This document shows, in pieces, positions 17,507 through 25,537 of a stretch of DNA of 64,000 bases; position 1 is the first letter of the stretch; each line of letters opens with the position of its first letter. The stretch covers positions 35,795-99,794 of the forward strand of contig NZ_JAACFU010000023.1 in assembly GCF_029051725.1 (NCBI RefSeq), in the 5' to 3' direction. A program made the position numbers and the translations under genes. Origin of the DNA: Bradyrhizobium sp. CSS354 (GTDB lineage Bacteria > Pseudomonadota > Alphaproteobacteria > Rhizobiales > Xanthobacteraceae). The notes below the pieces were generated by a model. The model was not told the origin of the DNA. It was given only the letters and a program-made list of their open reading frames with translations, and made no database searches.

Positions 17507-18913
17507 CTACGCGGGCGCGCGTGCAGGAGACGCCACGGGCTCGGGCACGGCCGGCTCGGGGGAGTCCTCGTGCCGGAGCGCCACCAAGCGCTTGCTGAAT
17601 TCACGCCGTAGCAGCCACACGCTCAAGGCGGCCTGCAGCGTGGTCGTCGCGATCGACAGGTACCAGACATGCTCCATCCGGAAGCCCGGCCACGTCGAGA
17701 GCCAGATGGACGGCAGGGAATAGGTGAGGACCCGCGTTGCCGAGGTCCACAACACCGGCTTGGTGTTGCCAAGCCCCTGAAACAGGCTTGAGCAGGTGAA
17801 GATCAGCCCCTGCGCCACCATGTTGAGCGAGACGATGCGCAGAAAGAGCGACGCAACCGCCATCGTCTCCTGATCCTTCGAGAAGCCGGTCAGCAACAGA
17901 CCAGGCGCGAGTTGCGCCGGGATCAAGAAAACGATCATCACGGCGGTCGCGATGAGCGCCGCCTTGACAAAGGTCTCTCTCACGCGCGCTCCGTTGCCGG
18001 CGCCGAAGTTCTGGCCGGCGATCGGCCCTGCAGCAAGGGCGATGGCGAGCGCCGGCATCTGCATCAGGCCGAGCAGACGCGTCCCGATGCCAAATCCGGC
18101 CTGTGCCGCCGAGCCGAAAACGCTGAGCACGTAATAGCCCACGGCCATGATGATGAAGACCATCACGAACTCGCCGCCTGCGGGCAGGCCGACATTGAGG
18201 ATCCTCTTCCACTGCCGAAGCTGCGGCCGCCATTGCGCGGGATCAAAGGCGACATAGCGTTCCAATTTCAGGAAATACACCAGCAGCATGAGCACACCGA
18301 TGAAGACGGCAATCGAGCTTGCGAGGCCCGCTCCGGCAACACCGAGCGCGTGCCCGGTGCCCCAACCCGAGATCAGGACCGGCGCCAGCGCGATATTGAT
18401 GGCCACTGCAAGCGCTTGAACCAGCATGCTTGGCCGCACGATGCCTGTCGCCCGCAACGCAGACGCCATGACCTGCGACGCAAACTGCAGCGCCAAAGCT
18501 GGCATGAACCAGAGCAGATAAATCGCGCCGGCTTCGACCGTGGCCTCATCGGCCGCGACCGCGCGCATATATGGACGCGACAATGCGAAGCCTGCGCCGA
18601 GGGTCAGGAGCCCGAACAGCACCGAGAGGACGACCGACTGGTTGAAGACGAGGTTGGCGTCGCCGCGATCCTTGCGCCCCACGGCGTGCGCCATCAGCGC
18701 CACCGTGCCGACGCCGAGCACCTGCATCAGCGCGTTGACGAGAAAGCCGGCATTGCCGGCCGCGGCGACGCCCGCGATTGCCGCATCGCCCAGTCCCGAC
18801 ACAAAATACAGGTCGACCAGCTGGCAGATCATGATCGTGATCATGCCGACCACGATCGGTGGCGCCATGCTCAGGATGTGGCTCACGATGGAGCCGCGTG
18901 TCAGGTCCTTCAT
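17507..18913 (-). CDS. MATE-family multidrug efflux transporter
   Basis: Inner-membrane Na+/H+-coupled exporter of the NorM/DinF kind, about 468 residues with twelve hydrophobic segments arranged as two six-helix repeats (ILSMAPPIVVGMI and IAGQNFGAGN visible). ATG 18913 lies 9 bp after ggagg; ATG 18922 lies too close at 4 bp but is possible. It starts 58-60 bp after the ABC gene stop and is probably cotranscribed with it. After its TAG the frame stays open for 24 more codons (see findings). Confidence 0.93.
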   Translation of the reverse strand: MKDLTRGSIVSHILSMAPPIVVGMITIMICQLVDLYFVSGLGDAAIAGVAAAGNAGFLVNALMQVLGVGTVALMAHAVGRKDRGDANLVFNQSVVLSVLFGLLTLGAGFALSRPYMRAVAADEATVEAGAIYLLWFMPALALQFASQVMASALRATGIVRPSMLVQALAVAINIALAPVLISGWGTGHALGVAGAGLASSIAVFIGVLMLLVYFLKLERYVAFDPAQWRPQLRQWKRILNVGLPAGGEFVMVFIIMAVGYYVLSVFGSAAQAGFGIGTRLLGLMQMPALAIALAAGPIAGQNFGAGNGARVRETFVKAALIATAVMIVFLIPAQLAPGLLLTGFSKDQETMAVASLFLRIVSLNMVAQGLIFTCSSLFQGLGNTKPVLWTSATRVLTYSLPSIWLSTWPGFRMEHVWYLSIATTTLQAALSVWLLRREFSKRLVALRHEDSPEPAVPEPVASPARAPA

Positions 18914-18970
18914 GTCATCCATCCTCCGGCGGCGCGACGGCGGGACTTTCGTCCCGCCGCCGCGCGCCAC

Positions 18971-20770
18971 TCATTCCGCTGCTGCGATCTGTCCGAGTTC
19001 CACCACCTGGCGCTCGAACAGGCCGCGATAGATGCCGCCGGGCTTGGCCGCGAGCTTGGAATGCGTGCCTTGCTCGACGATCTCGCCGTGGTCGAACACC
19101 AGGATGCGATCGAGGCTCCGTACCGTCGACAACCGGTGCGCGATCACGATCGAGGTTCGGCCTCTCATCAGCCGCTCCATCGCCTGCTGGATCAGCGCCT
19201 CGGATTCCGAATCGAGGCTCGAGGTCGCTTCGTCCAGGATCAGCACCGGCGCGTCCGCCAGGAAGGCGCGCGCCAGCGCCACGCGCTGCCGCTCGCCGCC
19301 GGAGAGCTTGACGCCGCGCTCGCCGACAAGCGTGCCGTAGCCCTTGGGCAGGCGCACGATGAAGTCGTGCGCGTTGGCCAGCCGTGCCGCCTGCTCGATC
19401 GCCTCCAGGCTGGCGCCGGGCCGGCCATAGGCGATGTTTTCGGCGAGCGAGCGGTGGAACAGGATCGGGTCCTGCTGCACGATCGCGATTTGGCTGCGCA
19501 GCGAATGCTGCGTGGCCTTGGCGATGTCTTGCCCATCGATCAGAACGCGGCCGCCGGTGACGTCGTAGAGCCGCTGCACCAGCTTGACGAAAGTGGTCTT
19601 GCCGGAGCCGGAGCGGCCGACGAGACCGACGCGTTCGCCGGCGCGGATCATGACCGATAGCCCCTCGTAGAGCGGCGCGTGATGGCCGCCATAATGGAAC
19701 GTGACGTCATCGAACACGAGCTCGCCACGCTCGATCGCGATCGGCCGCGCGTCCGTCGCATCCGCAATCCCGATCGGCTCGTCATGAATCGCCACCAGCT
19801 CCTCCATGTCGTTGACCGAGCGCTGCAGGTTGTTGATGTGCATTCCGACGTCGCGCAAATAGGCATGGATCACGTAATAGCTCGTCAGCACATAGGTGAC
19901 GTCGCCGGGCGAAGCCCGCCCCGACATCCACAGCAGCACGGCACCGCCGATCACGGAGGCGCGCAAGGCCAGCAGCACCGAGAGCTGCGCCAGATTGGTG
20001 TAGTTATAGCGCAGCCACGTCCGCCGCACGCGCACGCGCCAGCGGTTGACGACCCGGGCAAGCCGCGCATCCTCGCGCGCCTCCGCGCCGAAGGACTTCA
20101 CCACGGCGTTGCAGGTCAGCGCATCCGCCAGCGTGCCGCCGACCTTGGTGTCCCAGGCATTGGAGATTCGCGCGGCCGGCGCGATGTAGCGCGTCGCGAA
20201 CAGCACTGTCATCGTGACATAGACCAGCGCGCCAAGCGCGATCACCGCGCCAAGCGAGGCCCAGTGCAGGCCGAGCAGGATCATCGACCCGATCAGCACC
20301 AGCAGCGACGGCGCCAGCGCCATCAAGATGGTGTCGTTCAACAGGTCGAGCGCCCACATGCCGCGGGTGACCTTGCGCACCGTGGATCCCGCGAAGGAGT
20401 TGGCGTGCCAGTCGGTCGAGAACCGTTGCACGCGCATGAAGGCTTCCTGCGCGACCTCGGACATGATCTTCAGCGAGAACGGCACGATGGCCTGGAGGCC
20501 GGTCAGCCGCAGCACCATGGACGCCGCGCCCAGCGCCACGATACCGCCCAATGCCATCAGCGCCGCGTGACGCGCGGCGGTATCGGAAGGGCCGCGCGTC
20601 AGGGCGTCGACCAGATGTCCGGAGAATACCGGCATGAACAGGTCGGCGATGGTCGCACCCAACAAGCCGCCTGCCACGATCAGGGTACGCCCCGGCTGCT
20701 TCAGCCAGTGCCGGAACACGAAGGGCAGCACCACGCGTATCGCCGCGGGCCTTCTCGACAGAGCGGTCAT
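18971..20770 (-). CDS. ABC exporter, fused permease and ATPase (MsbA/MDR type)
   Basis: Half-transporter of about 599 residues. The N-terminal six-helix membrane domain covers about 25-310. The nucleotide-binding domain follows with Walker A GRSGSGKTT (about 397), Q-loop VQQDP, signature LSGGERQRVALARA and Walker B VLILDEATSS, then the switch-region His in IVIAHRLST. It should work as a homodimer exporting lipids or drugs. ATG 20770 is preferred to an upstream ATG at 20818 since it begins at conserved sequence. A 290-base leader precedes it, and the MATE gene follows. Confidence 0.93.
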   Translation of the reverse strand: MTALSRRPAAIRVVLPFVFRHWLKQPGRTLIVAGGLLGATIADLFMPVFSGHLVDALTRGPSDTAARHAALMALGGIVALGAASMVLRLTGLQAIVPFSLKIMSEVAQEAFMRVQRFSTDWHANSFAGSTVRKVTRGMWALDLLNDTILMALAPSLLVLIGSMILLGLHWASLGAVIALGALVYVTMTVLFATRYIAPAARISNAWDTKVGGTLADALTCNAVVKSFGAEAREDARLARVVNRWRVRVRRTWLRYNYTNLAQLSVLLALRASVIGGAVLLWMSGRASPGDVTYVLTSYYVIHAYLRDVGMHINNLQRSVNDMEELVAIHDEPIGIADATDARPIAIERGELVFDDVTFHYGGHHAPLYEGLSVMIRAGERVGLVGRSGSGKTTFVKLVQRLYDVTGGRVLIDGQDIAKATQHSLRSQIAIVQQDPILFHRSLAENIAYGRPGASLEAIEQAARLANAHDFIVRLPKGYGTLVGERGVKLSGGERQRVALARAFLADAPVLILDEATSSLDSESEALIQQAMERLMRGRTSIVIAHRLSTVRSLDRILVFDHGEIVEQGTHSKLAAKPGGIYRGLFERQVVELGQIAAAE

Positions 20771-20778
20771 GGCATCAT

Positions 20779-20837
20779 CCGGCCGCTTATGACGCGGGCC
20801 GGCTCCATTGATGGACACAGACCGGCCGCGAGGGCCG
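20779..20837 (-). promoter_or_regulatory. Candidate attenuator: four complementary segments before the ABC start
   Basis: On the minus strand, in order: CGGCC (20837-20833), GCGGCCGG (20829-20822), CCGGCCCGC (20802-20794) and GCGGCCGG (20786-20779). Segment 3 can pair with either segment 2 or segment 4, and segment 2 also with segment 1. The 3:4 hairpin would sit 8 bases before the ABC ATG and could hide its weak ribosome-binding region; 2:3 pairing would open it. Pairings were found by eye and the region is GC-rich, so folding must be confirmed. Confidence 0.45.
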
Positions 20838-20922
20838 AGACGGCGTCACCTAAAGTTGGCTTTGATCTGGGAAGCGGAGCGATCGGGACTGAAAGCCCAA
20901 TCGAAGCTGGCGGAAGAGGCCT

Positions 20923-20997
20923 CTAGGAGGCCGCGCACATATCGAGCCAGAGCATCATCGAGCGCGGGCGTGCGATCTGCGAATGCGACGAAATCAT
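20923..20997 (-). CDS. Candidate leader peptide of the ABC/MATE operon (24 residues)
   Basis: ATG at 20997 lies 6 bp after GGGAGGA, the best ribosome-binding site in the leader, about 30 bases downstream of the expected transcript start. It runs 24 codons to TAG at 20923. The peptide begins MISSHSQIARPR, then has a Met-Met-Leu-Trp-Leu hydrophobic patch and ends Met-Cys-Ala-Ala-Ser. No match known to me. It lies before the four-segment hairpin region, as expected of a ribosome-stalling leader. Alternatively it is a chance ORF. Confidence 0.45.
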   Translation of the reverse strand: MISSHSQIARPRSMMLWLDMCAAS

Positions 20998-21031
20998 GCA
21001 AATCCTCCCGGTTCGATGGAATGAGGTGCGC

Positions 21032-21060
21032 TTTATAGATGTGTCATTGGTGATTTGCAA
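21032..21060 (-). promoter_or_regulatory. Sigma70-type promoter of the ABC/MATE operon
   Basis: Minus-strand TTGCAA (21060-21055) and TATAAA (21037-21032) are separated by exactly 17 bp. Transcription should begin near 21025, about 255 bases before the ABC start codon. Confidence 0.6.
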
Positions 21061-21123
21061 CGGGGCTCGCGCGAGATCACGCACGAGTGTTGCAAATTAG
21101 TGCGCGTCGCCGCGCGCTCCTCC

Positions 21124-21238
21124 GTCATGCCCCGGCTTGACCGGGGCATCCAGTACGCCGCGGCTTCTATGGCAGGAGCGCGCTTTCCAACCAAGGCCTC
21201 TGGAATACTGGATCGCCCGCCTTCGCGGGCGATGACAC
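21124..21238. repeat. Palindromic intergenic repeat, family A
   Basis: Same layout as 886-987: outer arm gtcatgccccggcttgaccg, inner pair catccagta / tggaatactgg, closing arm gcgggcgatgaca. It lies between the ABC-operon promoter and the emrB-like gene. Confidence 0.75.
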
Positions 21239-21254
21239 CGGATGAGTGGCTGGC

Positions 21255-22841
21255 CTAGTGCGCGTCCCCGCTGGCGCCGAACGGCGAGGCCGGCCTCTTC
21301 AACAGTGTGACGAGCAGGGTGAGGCCGAGATAGAACAGCGTCAGGATGAAGAAAGCATCGCCGAAGCTCATCACCACGGCCTGGCGATGCACGAGCTGGC
21401 TGAGCTGCTTCATCGCCATTAGGGTGGAATCGCCGAGCCCCTGGAACTTCTGCATGAACATGGTCAGGGTTTCGGTCGCGGTCGCGTTGCCCCAGGTCAC
21501 GCGCTCCTGCAGGCGCGTGATATGCAAATCGGTGCGGTCGTTGAGCACGGTGTTGATGACGGCGAGACCGACGGCGCCGCCGAGATTGCGCATCAGGTTG
21601 AAGAGGCCCGAGGCGTTCTTCACCCGGTCGGGCGCGAGCGTGCCGAGCGCGATGTTGTTGGTCGGCACCATCGCGAACATCATGCCGATGCCGCGCAGGA
21701 TCTGCGGAATCAACAGCTCGTAGAAATCGTAGTCGCGCGTGATCCAGGTCATCTGGTAGGAGCCGAGTGCGAACACGACAAGCCCGAACGCGATCATGTA
21801 GCGCATGTCGTACTTGGCCATCAGACGGCCGACCACCGGCGCGACCAGGAACATGGTGATGCCCGAGACGAACATGGTCTCGCCGATCATCAGCGCGCTG
21901 TAGCCGCGCACTTCGGCGAGGTAGCGCGGATAGATGTAGGTCAGGCCGTAGAGGCCAATGCCGATGCAGAACTGAAGGACGCAGCCGATCGCGAAATTGC
22001 GGTTGGAAAAGGTGCGTAAATTGACGATCGGCTCGGCCGCCGTGAACACGCGCCAGAAGAAGGCGATCGCCGAGATGCCGCAGATCCAGGCGCAGATCGC
22101 GACCGAGGGGTCCTGCATCCATTCATATTGCGGGCCTTCCTCCAGCACGTATTCCAGCGTGCCCAGGAAGCCGGCCATGAACAGCAGTCCCCACCAGTCG
22201 AAACGATCGAGCAATTCGAAATGCGGCTCGTCGAAATCGACCAGCGCCAGCACGCCGATGGTGATACCGATGCCGGGCACGATGTTGATGAAGAACAGCC
22301 AGTTCCAGGACATCAGGTCGGTGATGTAGCCGCCGACGGTCGGCCCGATGGTCGGGGCCAGCGTCGCGACGAGCCCGATGATGGGACCGACGATGTGGAA
22401 TTTGGTGCGCGGGAAGACGGTGTAGGCCGAAGCGAACACGGTCGGGATCATGCCGGCGCCGAGAAAGCCCTGCAGCGCGCGCCAGAGGATCATCTCCTCG
22501 ATGGTGGTGGCGAAGCCGCAGAGCAGGCTCGATGCGGTAAAGCCGGCCGCCGAGATCGCGAACAACAGCCGCGTGCCAAACGCGCGCGACAAAAATCCCG
22601 ACAGCGGAATCGCGATCACTTCGGCGATCAGATAGGCGGTCTGGACCCAGGAGACCTCGCTGGAGCTCGCCGACAGGCCGGCCTGGATTTCACTCAGGGA
22701 CGCCGAGACGATCTGGATGTCCAGGATCGACATGAACATCCCGAACACCATGATGATGAAAGCGAACAGCCGCTTCGGCGCGATGCGCTCCGAAGCGGGG
22801 TCCGCCATCATGGCAGGTGAAGCGGTCGTGGCGTTCGCCAT
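21255..22841 (-). CDS. emrB: DHA2-family MFS multidrug transporter (EmrB-like)
   Basis: Fourteen-helix proton-driven exporter of 528 residues. The family's motif A/C region reads TAYLIAEVIAIPLSGFLSRAFGTR (first part at about 67), and the pattern GPTVGGYITD is present. With the neighbouring HlyD-type adaptor it should form an inner-membrane/periplasmic efflux pump working with an outer-membrane channel that is not in this window. It starts 25 bp after the adaptor gene and is cotranscribed; a gaggt site precedes its ATG. Confidence 0.93.
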   Translation of the reverse strand: MANATTASPAMMADPASERIAPKRLFAFIIMVFGMFMSILDIQIVSASLSEIQAGLSASSSEVSWVQTAYLIAEVIAIPLSGFLSRAFGTRLLFAISAAGFTASSLLCGFATTIEEMILWRALQGFLGAGMIPTVFASAYTVFPRTKFHIVGPIIGLVATLAPTIGPTVGGYITDLMSWNWLFFINIVPGIGITIGVLALVDFDEPHFELLDRFDWWGLLFMAGFLGTLEYVLEEGPQYEWMQDPSVAICAWICGISAIAFFWRVFTAAEPIVNLRTFSNRNFAIGCVLQFCIGIGLYGLTYIYPRYLAEVRGYSALMIGETMFVSGITMFLVAPVVGRLMAKYDMRYMIAFGLVVFALGSYQMTWITRDYDFYELLIPQILRGIGMMFAMVPTNNIALGTLAPDRVKNASGLFNLMRNLGGAVGLAVINTVLNDRTDLHITRLQERVTWGNATATETLTMFMQKFQGLGDSTLMAMKQLSQLVHRQAVVMSFGDAFFILTLFYLGLTLLVTLLKRPASPFGASGDAH

Positions 22842-22866
22842 GGTCTGACCTCGCGGCGCAGGTGCG

Positions 22867-24186
22867 CTACTGCGGATGGATCATGGTGGCGTCGTCGAGA
22901 TCGACCTCGCTGTCGGCGTCGGCCGCGCCCTTGTTGGTATCGACGCTCGCGTAGACCGACATGCCGGCGCGGAGCAGGTTTTGCTTCGCGACCGACTTCG
23001 GCACGCGGATGCGGACCGGCACGCGCTGCACGATCTTGGTGAAGTTGCCCGTGGCGTTGTCGGGCGGCAGCAGCGTGAATACCGAGCCCGAGCCCGCCGC
23101 GATGCTGTCGACGACGCCGGAGAATTTGCGCATGCCGTAGGCGTCGACCTTGATCGTCACCGGCTGGCCGGGGCGGATGCGCTTGAGCTGGGTCTCCTTG
23201 AAATTGGCGTCGATATAGACGTTGTCGAGCGGTACGACGTTGCCGAGCCGCTGGCCCACCGCGACGAAGTCGCCGGCACTGACGAGGCGGTTCGAGAACG
23301 TGCCGTCGACCGGCGCGCGCACCGCGGTGAAAGCGAGATCGCGCTCGGCCTTGGCGAGCGTGGTTTTGAGCTCGGCGAGCTGCGCCTGCGCTTCGGCCTG
23401 CTGCGCTTTGGCGACGTCAACATTGCTGAGCGCGACATCGTAGGCGGCCTGCGCAGCCTTGACCGCGGCAGCGCCCTGGTCGCGTCCGGCTTCGGAGCTC
23501 TCGAAGGTGGCGCGCGAGGCAAAACCCTTGTTGCTCAGCGCCTGCTGGCGTTCATAATCGAGGTCGGCGCGCTTGAGGCCGGCTTCGGCGGAGACGAGCT
23601 GCGCCTTGGCCTGTGCGACCTGGCTGTCGAGCGCCGCGACCTGGCGGCCGATGCGATCGATGGTGGCCTGTTGGGTCGCGATCCTGGTCGCGGCGGCGTC
23701 GACCGCGATCTTGTAGTCGCCGTCGTCGATGCGGAAGACGATGTCGCCGGCGCGCACCGTCGTGTTGTCGCCGGCGAGGATCGAGGAGATGTGGCCGGCA
23801 ACGCGCGCGCCCAGCATGGTGTTGTTGGCGCGGACATAGGCGTCGTCGGTCGCGACGTAGAAGCGGCCAACCAGCGTGTAATAGCCGGCATAGCTCGCGG
23901 CCGCGAGCGCCAGAAGCAGCCCTACTCCCATCATCACGAATTTGCGCTTGCCGGATTTCGGCGCGCCGGCGGCGGCGGGCGCGTCTGGGGCTGCGGCCGG
24001 CTTGTCGGTCACGGGCTTCTCCGGCGCCTCGCTGGGAAGGCGCTTGGCTTCCTCGACCACATGAGAGCGCAACTGCTCGGCGAGAGCTACAGACGTCTCG
24101 GTGGCAGCGTCGCCACCCGCGGGCGTCGGCGTCTCCACGGCGTCCTTGCGAAGGACCCGCGCAGCCTGGTCTCTCAATACGGCCAT
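22867..24186 (-). CDS. emrA: HlyD/EmrA-type membrane fusion protein
   Basis: 439 residues. A cytoplasmic stretch of about 85 residues, longer than in E. coli EmrA and rich in Pro/Ala/Lys, precedes one membrane helix (about 88-108). The biotinyl-lipoyl-like half (RVAGHISSILAGDNTTVRAGD) follows, then a long helical hairpin (about 170-280) and the beta-barrel part (VRAPVDGTFSNRLVSAGDFV). It bridges the MFS pump to an outer-membrane channel. A ggggagg site precedes ATG 24186. Divergent from the TetR gene. Confidence 0.93.
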   Translation of the reverse strand: MAVLRDQAARVLRKDAVETPTPAGGDAATETSVALAEQLRSHVVEEAKRLPSEAPEKPVTDKPAAAPDAPAAAGAPKSGKRKFVMMGVGLLLALAAASYAGYYTLVGRFYVATDDAYVRANNTMLGARVAGHISSILAGDNTTVRAGDIVFRIDDGDYKIAVDAAATRIATQQATIDRIGRQVAALDSQVAQAKAQLVSAEAGLKRADLDYERQQALSNKGFASRATFESSEAGRDQGAAAVKAAQAAYDVALSNVDVAKAQQAEAQAQLAELKTTLAKAERDLAFTAVRAPVDGTFSNRLVSAGDFVAVGQRLGNVVPLDNVYIDANFKETQLKRIRPGQPVTIKVDAYGMRKFSGVVDSIAAGSGSVFTLLPPDNATGNFTKIVQRVPVRIRVPKSVAKQNLLRAGMSVYASVDTNKGAADADSEVDLDDATMIHPQ

Positions 24187-24261
24187 GAAGGCCTCCCCAA
24201 AAAAAGCGCGATGAGGGACGGCCGCCGTGCGGCCGCTTTCCTCTCGCCTATCCCAAATATC

Positions 24262-24284
24262 ATTGACCGAACGGTTCGGTCAAT
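24262..24284. promoter_or_regulatory. Perfect 23-bp palindromic operator for the TetR regulator
   Basis: attgaccgaac, a central g, then gttcggtcaat: 11-bp arms without a mismatch, between the divergent emrAB-type operon and the TetR gene. The ttgaccgaacgg core is of the kind bound by AcrR-type repressors of efflux genes. Binding is inferred. Confidence 0.8.
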
Positions 24285-24381
24285 ATAGATAATATTCCGG
24301 GGCAGAGCCTACTGGCCCGAATCCTTTATTTCGGTTTCATGGCCCTGGACCGATGGAAAAACTTTCCGAGACCCTGAACCA

Positions 24382-25017
24382 ATGGTTGTAGCCGCTCGCG
24401 AACATCTGCACGTCATCCAAGAGGAGGACAGTTCCAAACGCCGCCAGATCCTGGACGGAGCCCGCAAGGTGTTCATGGATCTCGGGTTTGACGGTGCCAG
24501 CATGGGCGAGATCGCCCGCGCGGCGCAGGTCTCCAAGGGCACGCTCTACGTCTACTTCGCCGACAAATGCGCGCTGTTCGAAGCCATCCTCGAGCAGGAG
24601 GCGCTCCAGCACGGGCAGGTCGCGTTCAATTTCGATCCCGCGCGCGATGCCGAGACCACGCTGAAGGATTTCGGCCAGGCTTACATCCATCTGCTGTGCC
24701 GGCCCGGCGGCGGGTCCGCGATCCGGACCGTGATGGCTATCGCCGAGCGCATGCCCGACGTCGGCCGCCGCTATTATGCGCGGGTGCTGGACAAGACCAT
24801 CAACCGCCTCTCCGACTATCTCAAAGCCCATGTCGCCTCCGGCGATCTCGCGATCGACGATTGCGATCTGGCGGCCTCGCAATTCATGGAACTGTGCAAG
24901 GCCTCGCTGTTCCTGCCCTTCGTCTTCCAGGCCGCCCCCGCGCCGTCGGAAGAGCGCATGAGCGAAGTCGTCGACAGCGCGACGCGAATGTTCCTGGCGG
25001 TGTATCGGGCGAAGTAA
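24382..25017 (+). CDS. TetR/AcrR-family transcriptional repressor
   Basis: 211 residues. The N-terminal helix-turn-helix (about 18-65) reads RRQILDGARKVFMDLGFDGASMGEIARAAQVSKGTLYVYF in two pieces around GFDGAS, a textbook TetR pattern. The C-terminal ligand domain resembles the TetR_C_7/AefR-type. Its place, divergent from the MFS/HlyD pair and beside a perfect palindrome, points to ligand-relieved repression of the pump and of itself. The ligand is unknown. Confidence 0.93.
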   Translation: MVVAAREHLHVIQEEDSSKRRQILDGARKVFMDLGFDGASMGEIARAAQVSKGTLYVYFADKCALFEAILEQEALQHGQVAFNFDPARDAETTLKDFGQAYIHLLCRPGGGSAIRTVMAIAERMPDVGRRYYARVLDKTINRLSDYLKAHVASGDLAIDDCDLAASQFMELCKASLFLPFVFQAAPAPSEERMSEVVDSATRMFLAVYRAK

Positions 25018-25061
25018 CGGCACGCGTTGCAGGCCGTTCCGTCGGTCCTATATTGGGGCTC

Positions 25062-25403
25062 ATGTCCCGTGATCTCCGCCCGCCCGTCGATATCCTCCAT
25101 TACGAGATTGTCCAGGAACAGGCCTCCGCGCTCGGACGGATGGGCCGCACGCTCGAACAGGCGCTGGCGCGCTTGCGCGAGTTCGACGCCGCCCATGCCC
25201 TCCCTGAGGTGCCGGCCTCGATGCAGCCGGCCAGGCGCAAGCTGGTGATGGAAGCCGGCCACGCGCTCTGGATGTTCGTGGTGCAGCGTGAGGCGACCGG
25301 CCTGCGCGACAGCCGCCACATCATGCGGACCTACAATGTCCCGTCCGAGGTGCAGCTGTGCATGGGGCTGGTCCCGGCACCGTCGAAGTCGACCCGAAAG
25401 TGA
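25062..25403 (+). CDS. Conserved small protein, possibly DUF6665 family
   Basis: 113 residues, largely helical, soluble: IVQEQASALGRMGRTLEQALARLREFDA followed by ARRKLVMEAGHALWMFVVQRE and a conserved-looking C-terminal RTYNVPSEVQLCMG. It resembles the DUF6665 group of short alphaproteobacterial proteins; I am not certain. Function unknown. ATG 25062 is 44 bp past the TetR stop, so it may be cotranscribed with it. Confidence 0.7.
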   Translation: MSRDLRPPVDILHYEIVQEQASALGRMGRTLEQALARLREFDAAHALPEVPASMQPARRKLVMEAGHALWMFVVQREATGLRDSRHIMRTYNVPSEVQLCMGLVPAPSKSTRK

Positions 25404-25537
25404 TTTTCGACGGCGCCCGGCGCTAGAGCTCCTCGCGAGCGGGCACCCACGACCGAAAAACGCCATCCACGCCGAATGGCCGCTTGGGCACCGCTCCTGA
25501 TGACGGCAATACGTCTCGATCGCCGAGGTAGCAACAG

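Noticed and set aside
17912..19660. 582-codon open frame on the plus strand
   Set aside because: Antisense to the MATE and ABC genes; no domain, charged low-complexity sequence typical of shadow frames.
20870..21050. Decayed protein gene in the ABC-operon leader (frame reading HDFVAFADRTPALDD)
   Set aside because: No ATG or well-placed GTG/TTG, and an in-frame stop near the promoter; the 24-codon ORF with a ribosome-binding site is the better reading.
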